Assembly: GCA_017558145.1 (NCBI GenBank)
Contig: JAFYWF010000079.1
Location: forward strand, 1-56,816
Reading direction: 5' to 3'
DNA length: 56,816 bases
From: Lachnospiraceae bacterium
GTDB lineage: Bacteria; Bacillota; Clostridia; Lachnospirales; Lachnospiraceae
In this document: piece by piece, positions 17,214 to 23,794 of the stretch
How the letters are laid out: every line of letters begins with the position of its first letter
How positions within the stretch are numbered: the stretch's first letter is position 1
The notes under the pieces: generated by a model
Database searches by the model: none
The model's input: the letters and a program-made list of their open reading frames with translations, nothing else
Told to the model about the DNA's origin: nothing
Translations under genes and position numbers: made by a program

Positions 17214-17461
17214 ATGATGAGTAACTTATTTGCGGAAATCGCAAAAAACGTAGTCTTTGTACTGGAATTTTTAGCTGTAGTTGTGGTGATTTTTATTGCT
17301 GCAAAGCTAGTGGAAAAGTAGAGAAGAAAAAAAGGGAATACAGAACGTATTTTAACAACCAGAAAATTAACCCTGATTGGTATGTTTCCTGCAATTGCAG
17401 CCATTTTAATGATTTTTGAATTTCCATTGCCTTTTGCACCGGCTTTTTACAAATTAGATTT
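17214..17461 (+). pseudogene. ribU 5' fragment, frameshifted
   Basis: The first 34 codons match the functional ribU at 19548 with one conservative change, then a one-base loss in an A run brings an in-frame TAG at 17319-17321; a second small deletion follows in the next A run. Similarity ends near codon 83. It retains a perfect ribosome site, so a 35-residue peptide could still be made. Confidence 0.9.
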
Positions 17462-17983
17462 CATAATCTATATGCAATGGAAAATGTTGAATGTACAATT
17501 CATTCTTTAAGTATAGATAGACAAGAATTGGTGACACCACTGGTTCTTACAGATGAAATGTTTGTAAGACAGTGGGAACAAGAGGTGTTTGTATCGAATC
17601 CATATCATTTAGAAGAAAAGGTATATCTTACCCCAAAAGAAGAACTTGTAAGGTCGAAATCAGAATTAATGATTGCCAATATATATTATGAACTTAATAT
17701 ACCGTATCGATATGAGGCAGAATTATGTTTAAAAAACGGGAAAGTAAAATTTCCGGATTTTACTTTATTAAACGTGAATAAGCGAGAAGTAATTTATCAC
17801 GAGCACTTTGGGTTATTGGATGATGAAACCTATCGCAAAGCAAATTTCAATAAATTAGATGAATATCGTAAAAATGGAATTTACATAGGAAAAAACTTAA
17901 TTTTAACATATGAAGCAGAAGGTTCCTATTTAAATATTTGTGAGCTAAAACAAATGTGTAGAGAGATATTTCTAATGAAATAA
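17462..17983 (+). pseudogene. 5'-truncated PD-(D/E)XK nuclease-like protein
   Basis: The frame is open from the duplication junction; the first ATG at 17477 has no ribosome site. The 168 residues contain RSKSELMIANIYYE (candidate active-site Glu), KFPDFTLL (candidate PD) and VIYHEHFG (E-x-H), a pattern of PD-(D/E)XK-like nuclease domains found at the C-terminus of longer Firmicutes proteins. The N-terminal portion of the expected protein is missing, apparently lost when the ribU copy arrived. Expression is doubtful. The assignment rests on motif spacing only. Confidence 0.6.
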
Positions 17984-18054
17984 TGGTGATAGTTTGTTAT
18001 ATCAGAAAGAAAAGTATTAGGTTAAATATTGATTGAATAAAAAAGTGAGAAATA

Positions 18055-18083
18055 TTGACAAAAAAGTAAACATGGATATATAT
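18055..18083 (+). promoter_or_regulatory. Probable sigma-A promoter of the lipoprotein gene
   Basis: TTGACA at 18055-18060 is followed about 17 bp later by a TATATA-rich -10 region. An alternating TA tract covers 18076-18089. Confidence 0.6.
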
Positions 18084-18125
18084 ATATATTATACGTTAAA
18101 AAGAATATTCTAGGAGGAACCAAGG

Positions 18126-18635
18126 ATGAAAAAAAGAATTATAATGTTGTTGTTAGTTATGATAATGGGGCTATTACCAGCTTGTGGTAAAGATGATGCC
18201 GTAATGTCAGAAGATGAGATACAGGATATGTATCAGGAAGTTGGTATTCAATCCATCGATGAAATGGAGGATGGTGTATCTGTTGCATTTGTTCGAGAAG
18301 TATCCGGAATGATGGGTGAAGAAAGTGATTATGGAATATATTATAAACAAATAGTTGGTGAAGATGCAGATGAATCCCAAGTTTATTATAGATGTTTATA
18401 TGGCTTAGGAGATGATGAGGCTGCTGCAGAGGACATGGTAGAAAGATACTGTGAGTATTTGTTATCCGAAGGATATGAGTTGACAGAACTCGGAGTTCTT
18501 AAAGAGCACAAAGTATATGCAAAAGAAAATGTTGCAATTGTAGAGATAGGTATTGTTGGTGACCTAAGAAACGAACATGGAGAAATTACCGGTGAGGGAA
18601 AATCATTTCCACTAGTTATTGTACCTATAAATTAA
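18126..18635 (+). CDS. Putative lipoprotein, unknown family
   Basis: A 169-residue protein with a classic lipoprotein signal: KKR, a hydrophobic stretch, and the lipobox LPAC with Cys21. The mature part is strongly acidic. AGGAGG lies 8 bp before the ATG, and a consensus-like promoter lies just upstream. Lgt, which would attach the diacylglycerol, is encoded at 51162. I do not recognise the mature domain. It sits alone between the nuclease remnant and the hairpin-rich block, and has its own terminator. Confidence 0.75.
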   Translation: MKKRIIMLLLVMIMGLLPACGKDDAVMSEDEIQDMYQEVGIQSIDEMEDGVSVAFVREVSGMMGEESDYGIYYKQIVGEDADESQVYYRCLYGLGDDEAAAEDMVERYCEYLLSEGYELTELGVLKEHKVYAKENVAIVEIGIVGDLRNEHGEITGEGKSFPLVIVPIN

Positions 18636-18650
18636 AGTATATGTTTTTAT

Positions 18651-18690
18651 AAGGCATATTAGGTAGCGATACTTGATATGCCTTATTTTT
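18651..18690 (+). terminator. Terminator of lipoprotein gene
   Basis: AAGGCATAT pairs with ATATGCCTT across a loop of about 14 nt, followed by ATTTTTT. Confidence 0.7.
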
Positions 18691-18721
18691 TATATCATAG
18701 GAAAGTTCTTCCTATGATATA
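18691..18721. repeat. Perfect 13-bp inverted repeat
   Basis: TATATCATAGGAA and TTCCTATGATATA are separated by 5 nt and followed by A6. This is a second hairpin directly after the lipoprotein terminator; on the minus strand it would precede a T-poor stretch, so its role is unclear. Confidence 0.8.
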
Positions 18722-18850
18722 AAAAACACTCCGTGAGGATGCACATGCCAAAGCAGTAGAAAATGTCGCTATGCGACGCTTCGGCGGCGCAGAATACGCG
18801 ATTACGCGTATTCTTTCTTGTATAATCAAAATAGTTTGCAAAACTTTACG
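18722..18850. repeat. GC-rich multi-hairpin intergenic block
   Basis: Contrasting with its AT-rich surroundings, this stretch holds at least two tight hairpins: GTCGC-TAT-GCGAC near 18765-18777, and GAATACGCG at 18792-18800 pairing with CGCGTATTC at 18805-18813, followed by TTT. It resembles a dispersed palindromic element or an uncharacterised structured RNA. No coding frame is supported. Confidence 0.55.
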
Positions 18851-18903
18851 GGTGCCCTAATAGAGGGTAGCCGCTTGATTTCTATGGAACTATAAACAAA
18901 CAT

Positions 18904-19078
18904 ACGCAAACATACTCGCCCCCCTATACGAAAATTACATCTTGAACAGTACGAACAAATGTTCTATACTAATTTGACAGGAGGTGTAGAATATGGATTT
19001 CCAGTAAGTAAAAAACTTACACCAGAATTTACACCATATACACCAAAATTTACACAAAATGAAGCAATAGTTATGTAG
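18904..19078 (+). other. Possible decayed coding remnant with LexA-box-like palindrome
   Basis: A frame open from about 18904 to the TAG at 19076-19078 lacks a proper start and encodes a basic segment followed by a TPEFTPYTPKFTQN repeat-like stretch. The same bases contain CGAACAAATGTTCT at 18952-18965, matching the Gram-positive LexA (DinR) operator consensus except for the last base, and AGGAGGTG upstream of an ATG at 18993 that is followed only by four codons and a stop. It may be a relic of an SOS-controlled gene or a transposase remnant. Confidence 0.35.
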
Positions 19079-19141
19079 ATTTATAAAGACTTTTATGATA
19101 CCTGTGTTTTTATAATGTCGAAAAATCTCTTAAAATAAGCC

Positions 19142-19170
19142 TTGCATTCATTGATTTAAAGCGTTATAAT
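19142..19170 (+). promoter_or_regulatory. Sigma-A promoter of the ribU riboswitch transcript
   Basis: TTGCAT (19142-19147) and TATAAT (19165-19170) are separated by exactly 17 bp, just upstream of the FMN aptamer. Confidence 0.8.
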
Positions 19171-19191
19171 GCAAAAGTAAAATAAATAAAA

Positions 19192-19318
19192 TTCTTCGGG
19201 GTAGGGTGTGATTCCCAACCGGCGGTATAGTCCGCGACCCGCTTAGGCGGCTGATTTGGTGACTGGTGGAAAAGCCGGAATTCCAAAACCGACAGTAAAG
19301 TCTGGATGAGAGAAGAGA
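19192..19318 (+). promoter_or_regulatory. FMN riboswitch (RFN element)
   Basis: The conserved blocks are in order: TCTTCGGGGTAGGGTG, ATTCCCAACCGGCGGTATAG, CTGATTTGGTG, GCCGGAATTCC, CCGACAGTAAAGTCTGGATG and AGAAGA. Together they make the six-way FMN aptamer. It controls the riboflavin transporter downstream through the terminator at 19427-19460, so FMN should switch the gene off. Confidence 0.95.
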
Positions 19319-19403
19319 TGGTTTATGAGAAGCATATGTAAAAGGCAGAGATAAAAGGCAGAGAAAATGAAAAGAGCCTTGATATGAAAATGCTTGAATA
19401 AGC

Positions 19404-19798
19404 CAAATAATGTCGTAGATATTGGCAAGCCCTGAATTTATTTCAGGGCTTTTTCTTTTTATGTAATCTGACAAAGAATGAAGAGTGCGTAAAAGGAATG
19501 AGTCATTTCTTAGATAATAATACCTCGAAACAAGGAGGAGAAGAAAAATGATGAGTAACTTGTTTGCGGAAATCGCAAAAAACGTAGTCTTTGTACTGGA
19601 ATTTTTAGCTGTAGTTGTGGTGATTTTTATTGCGGCAAAAATAGTGGAAAAAGTGGAGAAGAAAAAAACAGGGAATACAGAGCGTATTTTAACAACCAGA
19701 AAATTAACCATGATTGGTATGTTTTCTGCGATTGCAGCTATTTTAATGATTTTTGAATTTCCATTGCCTTTTGCACCGGCTTTTTACAAATTAGATTT
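19404..19798 (+). repeat. Source segment of the ribU leader duplication
   Basis: This part of the intact ribU leader and coding region is repeated at 17071-17461. It covers the terminator, ribosome site and first 80 or so codons. Confidence 0.9.
19427..19460 (+). terminator. FMN-riboswitch expression-platform terminator
   Basis: AAGCCCTGAA pairs with TTCAGGGCTT and is followed by a T-rich tract (TTTTCTTTTT). It lies between the aptamer and ribU. A copy exists at 17094. Confidence 0.9.
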
Positions 19799-20273
19799 TA
19801 GTGAGATTCCGGTGTTGATTACTGCTTTTGCTTTTGGACCGGTAGCGGGAGTTATGGTAGAGTTTTGTAAGATTGTATTGAATCTTTTAATGGATTCTAC
19901 CACTACAGCGTTTGTAGGAGAACTGGCAAATTTTATGGTTGGATGTTCCTTTATTTTACCGGCATCCATTATTTATCTACATAAAAAGAATCGTAAATCT
20001 GCGATGATTGGCTGTGTGATCGGAACTATTTGTTTGACTGTTTTTGGTACTTCTTTCAATGCTATTTATCTGGTTCCTAAGTTTGCAGAGCTTTACGGAA
20101 TGCCATTAGAAGCAATTATTGGTATGGGAACAGCAATTAATCCGGCTATTACAGACCTTACTACCTTGGTTATGTTTGCCGTAGCACCTTTAAATATTTT
20201 AAAGGGTGTATCTGTATCTGTTATCACGATGCTGATATACAAAAAATTAAGTCGCTTTATGAAAGCAATATAA
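19548..20273 (+). CDS. ribU: Riboflavin ECF transporter S component
   Basis: A 241-residue membrane protein. An N-terminal helix (about 8-30) and basic linker precede the RibU core, which starts with TRKLTMIGMFSAIAAILMIFEFPLP and continues FAPAFYKLDFSEIPVLI, GPVAGVMVEFCKI and NFMVGCSF, the binding-site features of RibU. It binds riboflavin in the membrane and works with the shared EcfA/A'/T module, which is not in this window. GGAGGAG sits 8 bp before the ATG. The FMN riboswitch upstream confirms the substrate class. The N-terminal extra helix is longer than in typical RibU. Confidence 0.95.
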   Translation: MMSNLFAEIAKNVVFVLEFLAVVVVIFIAAKIVEKVEKKKTGNTERILTTRKLTMIGMFSAIAAILMIFEFPLPFAPAFYKLDFSEIPVLITAFAFGPVAGVMVEFCKIVLNLLMDSTTTAFVGELANFMVGCSFILPASIIYLHKKNRKSAMIGCVIGTICLTVFGTSFNAIYLVPKFAELYGMPLEAIIGMGTAINPAITDLTTLVMFAVAPLNILKGVSVSVITMLIYKKLSRFMKAI

Positions 20274-20738
20274 GAGAGATGATAAAAAGATATCTATTTG
20301 TTTAGCAATGTCATGTAGATAAGATGAAAAGTTTGAAATTAAGGAGTAAATCTTAGGATTTGCTCCTTAAAAACATTTTGGGAATAATTTTTTCATTAAG
20401 TTAAGCAAATATAACATTAAAAAATTGTAGAAAAATAGTAGCTTTGTTTTAATTATAGGGTATAATATATATAAGATGGTGTGTTAAGTTTAGGCGTGGC
20501 AAGAACAGAAACAGAGAAAACACAACAGAGAGAAAGAACACTTTAGAGCGAATCAGAGAGAGTATTTTATTACAGTAAACAGAGAGAACAGCATTTTTTA
20601 GTAGAGATATTTTAAATTAGAGAGAAAAGAAAGAATAGGAAAACTACGCACACAAGACTAACATTCCTTGTATTTTTGCAGGGTATTTTGTCTTGTTTTT
20701 TTATACACATCATTGATTACTGTAATAAAGAGGTCTTA
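20274..20738 (+). other. Intergenic region with hairpins and purine-rich leader
   Basis: After ribU there is a 12-bp hairpin at 20341-20368 (AAGGAG...CTCCTT) without a T run. A promoter-like TATAAT occurs near 20460. From about 20490 to 20640 the plus strand is strikingly purine-rich with many GAGAGA units. A terminator-like hairpin follows (separate entry). No coding frame is supported before the transposase fragment at 20739. Confidence 0.55.
20652..20702 (+). terminator. Terminator-like hairpin upstream of transposase fragment
   Basis: ACAAGAC pairs with GTCTTGT, with an inner CCTTG/CAGGG helix, followed by a T run. Such structures at the front of insertion sequences block transcription entering from outside. 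Confidence 0.6.
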
Positions 20739-21323
20739 ATGATGAAAATAGTTAATACAACTCCTGATGTGTTAAAGCATCAGATTCAAGATGCAATCGC
20801 CAAGGCGGTTAAAATTTACAGACAAGATTATCCAAACGAAAAATCTTATTTTTCACGCAATCGAGTTCTGACAATAGAAAAAATGGTTAATCTTCTGCTC
20901 TCCATGCAGGGTGGCAGTCTGAACGAAGAATTATATGATGCAGGAATTGATGTGACAGCATCCGCATTCGTACAGCGAAGAAACAAATTATCTTGGACTA
21001 TATTTGAAGATGTGTTCGAAAATAAAAAAGACGCTTTTGTAAAGCAGGAAATATATTCCGCAATGATTATGATGAATTTTTGCAACCGCATTGTAAATGA
21101 AATTGTAATTCAAAAGAAGCAGGAAAATATTCACGAATATAAGGTAAACATGAAAATGGCTATGTATCTATGCAGACAATTCTTCCGTACCAAAAATGCG
21201 GATGCTAAAAAGTTGATAAAAGATATTTCCAAATATGTAGAACCGGTGCGTCCGGACAGACGTGATACAAGAAATATCAAAGCAAAATCTTTTGTAGGAT
21301 TTGTATATAGAGTGTCCGCATAA
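20739..21323 (+). mobile_element. Internally deleted IS4-type transposase remnant
   Basis: The frame encodes about 194 residues from tandem ATGs at 20739/20742 behind AAAGAGGT. Residues 1-105 match the start of IS4-type transposases (RNRVLTIEKMVNLLLSMQGG, then ELYDAGIDVTASAFVQRRNKL). The rest matches their extreme C-terminus (MIMMNFCNRIVNE, then RQFFRTKNADAKKLIKDISKYVEPVRPDR). The catalytic DDE core of roughly 200-250 residues between them is gone, but the frame is kept. It cannot be active on its own. Terminal inverted repeats could not be identified with confidence. A strong hairpin terminator follows. Confidence 0.8.
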
Positions 21324-21340
21324 TAGAAAAAATTGCACAA

Positions 21341-21391
21341 GAAAAATACGGAGTGGAATTTCAGAAATTCTGCTCTGTATTTTTCTTTTTC
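21341..21391 (+). terminator. Long hairpin terminator after transposase fragment
   Basis: GAAAAATAC-GAG-GAATTTC pairs with GAAATTC-CTC-GTATTTTTC with small internal loops, then CTTTTT. Confidence 0.8.
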
Positions 21392-22051
21392 TGAAAAAGC
21401 ACCTTTTTAAGTCGAAAAACTAAGTTTTTCAAAAAATAATATCCTGCTCTAACTAAACAGAGGAAAAAAACAGGTAATCAGATAACGTAGAAGATAACTT
21501 CACAACTAGTTATAGGAATGTAGCAAAAATAGAAACAATTTCCGATTATGAACAATACCTAACGATAGAAAGAAAATATTAACTAGTCATGGAAATGAAC
21601 CGAAAAATACTTTTTGTATTTTTATATACTCCCACTCTTTAGCAGATTGCACAAAGGAAAATCCGTATTAAGTTTAGAAATAGGTTTTTGAAGTGGATTT
21701 TACAGATTTTGGTATATTCTGTAAAAAACATTACTTTTCCATACTTGATACGGATTAGTGAGAAAATGAAAAAATGTTACGTTTATTACAAATTTCAAAA
21801 ATCAAGTCAATTTTTATGACGTTATGATGACTAGTTGAGACTTTAAGTTTTGAGGTTTTTCAAAATTGAGAATAAAGTTTTCATACATTATACTGACAAG
21901 TTAGTAAAATACGATATTAAATGCTAAAGAATTAAATCTTATTTATTCTTAAATCTATTTCCAAAAAAAATATAAGGATGTTAAAATATATGTGAAATTC
22001 AATATAAGAAATTATAAAACAGTTAGATAAAATGAAGTTGTGGAGGTGTAA
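21392..22051. other. AT-rich non-coding stretch before rhomboid gene
   Basis: About 660 bp with no supported reading frame. A small palindrome GAAAAACTAAGTTTTTC lies near 21415-21431. Three CTAGT motifs occur, but no clear repeat, tRNA or promoter stands out. It could contain the far end of the insertion element or decayed DNA. Confidence 0.5.
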
Positions 22052-22711
22052 ATGGAACAATCAAGAAAAGGCGATCTTATTGCTAAGTATGGGCTGGTTA
22101 ACATAATCATTTCTGCAACAAACGTTATCTTTTTAATTATTAATTCAATAATTGTAAATGACACGACATTAAATCAACTTGCTTCTAACAAATATGTGGC
22201 ATATGCTTTGAATTTTTTAGCTGGATGTGAAGGTAAACTTGGAATATTAGGTTCATTGTCTAAAATCAAAGTTTTTAGTGACGGAGAATGGTGGAGGCTT
22301 TTTTTACATATGTATTTACACGCAGGTATTTTACATATGACTTTCAATGTTTTTGCATTGTTGTTTGTAGGGAAAGTCGTTGAGAAAAAAATAGGCAGTT
22401 TTTTATACATTTTATTGTACCATCTGATTGCAGTTATTAATGCAATTATTATATGCGTGATTTTTCCTAATAGTGTATCTGTTGGTGCATCGGCAGGTAT
22501 ATTTGGAATGATTGGTATAGTATGTGTTATGAAATGGAAGAAGGAAGTTGTATATATTAAAAGTCTGAGTAAGGGAGAGGTTATATATATTATAGCTTTT
22601 TCAATATTATCTCTTCTCCTTGGTTTAGAAAGCTTTGTTACTCATTTTGTTGCTTTTATGTTTGGAATTGTTGTAGGATTACTATTACAAAAGAATTCTA
22701 AATTTGAATAA
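22052..22711 (+). CDS. Rhomboid-family intramembrane serine protease
   Basis: A 219-residue, six-helix protein. WWRLFLHMYLHAGILHMTFN (about 80-99) is the rhomboid L1/TM2 region, the catalytic Ser147 lies in GASAGIFG, and the His partner is His198 in VTHFVAFMFG. The usual glycine after the His (HxGG) is replaced here by Val-Ala, a departure from the common pattern. Rhomboids cleave substrate membrane helices. GGAGGTG precedes the ATG by 5 bp. It lies 44 bp before the TraX-like gene and the two are probably co-transcribed. Confidence 0.88.
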   Translation: MEQSRKGDLIAKYGLVNIIISATNVIFLIINSIIVNDTTLNQLASNKYVAYALNFLAGCEGKLGILGSLSKIKVFSDGEWWRLFLHMYLHAGILHMTFNVFALLFVGKVVEKKIGSFLYILLYHLIAVINAIIICVIFPNSVSVGASAGIFGMIGIVCVMKWKKEVVYIKSLSKGEVIYIIAFSILSLLLGLESFVTHFVAFMFGIVVGLLLQKNSKFE

Positions 22712-22755
22712 GAATTTTTAGGAATACTGAGTTTGAAATTTACGGAGGATTAGGT

Positions 22756-23502
22756 ATGAATACAAAAGGTTTAAATGGTAATCAATTAAAAGTTATTGCT
22801 ATGTTGGCTATGACTATCGACCATTTGGCAGCCGTAATATTTCCTAATTATCCTACTGATTGGTGGATTGTAGGATTACATATTATAGGAAGATTAGCTG
22901 CACCTGTTTTTATGTTTTTTATTGCAGAAGGATATTTTTATACTAGGGATTGGAAGAAGTATGCTTTAAGGCTTTTGATGTTTGCTGTTGTAAGTCATTT
23001 TGCCTATAATTTTGCTTTTGGAATCCCATTTATACCTTTTAAAACTTCTGCATTTAATCAGACCAGTATCATTTGGTCATTGTTTTGGGGGTTGATTGCT
23101 TTAGTTATTAATGATTGTGCTAAATTGAAAAAATGGCAGAAAACAGTCCTTGTAATAGGTATATTAGCTATTACTTTTTGTTCTGATTGGAGTTGTATTG
23201 CAGTATTGGCAATCATGGAAATCAGTACTAATCGAGGGAATTTCAAAAAGCAGATGAAAGGAATGCTGATTTGGTGTACCATGTATGCAGTCATATTCTT
23301 TATTTTTATTAATCCTGTTTATGGTATAGTTCAGTTATTTGTTGCACTTGCCATTCCTTTGTTGAAAGCTTACAATGGACAAAAAGGTTCTTGGAAAGGT
23401 ATGAAATATTTATTCTATATATATTATCCATTGCATTTAGTTATCTGTGGAATTATTCGTATTGCTTTATATGGAAACGTAAGTGTAATGATAGGTGGAT
23501 AA
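22756..23502 (+). CDS. TraX-family membrane protein
   Basis: A 248-residue polytopic protein beginning GLNGNQLKVIAMLAMTIDH, then HIIGRLAAPVFMFFIAEGY near residues 40-58 and a late YIYYPLHLVI, which are hallmarks of the TraX family (named from the F-plasmid pilin acetylase). About eight helices are predicted. In Firmicutes these genes are usually chromosomal and unrelated to conjugation; no other transfer genes are present here. GGAGG lies about 9 bp upstream of the ATG. The substrate is unknown. Confidence 0.88.
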   Translation: MNTKGLNGNQLKVIAMLAMTIDHLAAVIFPNYPTDWWIVGLHIIGRLAAPVFMFFIAEGYFYTRDWKKYALRLLMFAVVSHFAYNFAFGIPFIPFKTSAFNQTSIIWSLFWGLIALVINDCAKLKKWQKTVLVIGILAITFCSDWSCIAVLAIMEISTNRGNFKKQMKGMLIWCTMYAVIFFIFINPVYGIVQLFVALAIPLLKAYNGQKGSWKGMKYLFYIYYPLHLVICGIIRIALYGNVSVMIGG

Positions 23503-23601
23503 AGAGTAAAACAAAATATGTATAATTCTAATTTAGAAGATGATAAGATTATATTTTCTCCAAAATGAATATATTAATATGAAACACGTTTAAAAATTAT
23601 T

Positions 23602-23630
23602 TTGACGTCAAATATATTCTAGTGTATAAT
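23602..23630 (+). promoter_or_regulatory. Near-perfect sigma-A promoter for the tandem RNA repeat
   Basis: TTGACG (23602-23607) and TATAAT (23625-23630) are 17 bp apart. Transcription would begin near 23637, some 18 nt before the first RNA repeat. Confidence 0.85.
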
Positions 23631-23636
23631 TAAACT

Positions 23637-23780
23637 ACAAAAAGAGACATTAATAAGGTCGGAACAGAGACCTTAAACCTGTTCCAGTGGTCGGGATGGA
23701 GACCGAAAACCCATTCCCATGGCAGAATAAACTGTGAAAAATTAGTAGAAGGATGGCTGTGAAGTCGTCCTTCTATTTTA
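23637..23780 (+). ncRNA. Candidate RNA antitoxin: two tandem 32-nt pseudoknot units plus terminator
   Basis: Two 32-nt units start at 23655 and 23687 (22 of 32 positions identical) with a partial third from 23719. In unit 1, AAGGTC can pair with GACCTT and GGAACAG with CTGTTCC; the helices interleave, so a pseudoknot is possible. Unit 2 keeps GGTC/GACC, and GGGATGG pairs with CCATTCC with compensating changes (C-G to U-A, A-U to G-C, A-U to G-U). A terminator hairpin follows, and then the nuclease gene. This is the arrangement of type III toxin-antitoxin RNAs. Because no spacer separates the two 5' strands, the full pairing may be strained. Function is inferred. Confidence 0.6.
23746..23780 (+). 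terminator. Terminator between the RNA repeats and the nuclease gene
   Basis: TAGAAGGATG pairs with CGTCCTTCTA around a 10-nt loop, then TTTTA. Its position between a repeat RNA and a nuclease gene would limit nuclease expression to read-through. Confidence 0.75.
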
Positions 23781-23794
23781 CTATTGGAGGAATA

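Larger units (their letters stand above)
17071..17461 (+). repeat. Displaced partial copy of the ribU leader and 5' coding region
   Basis: This 391-bp segment is nearly the same as 19404-19798, with roughly 25-30 differences by eye. It carries the expression-platform terminator of the FMN riboswitch (hairpin at 17094-17116), the GGAGGAG ribosome site and the first 80 or so codons of ribU, but not the FMN aptamer. Homology begins and ends sharply: on the left it interrupts a transporter remnant, on the right it abuts a nuclease-like reading frame. Confidence 0.9.

Noticed and set aside
22756..23502. TraX-like gene as a sign of a conjugative element
   Set aside because: No relaxase, coupling protein, integrase or attachment site is present; TraX-family genes are common on Firmicutes chromosomes.
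23655..23718. Tandem 32-nt repeats as a mini CRISPR array
   Set aside because: The units are contiguous without spacers, differ from one another in a pairing-preserving way, and no cas genes are near.
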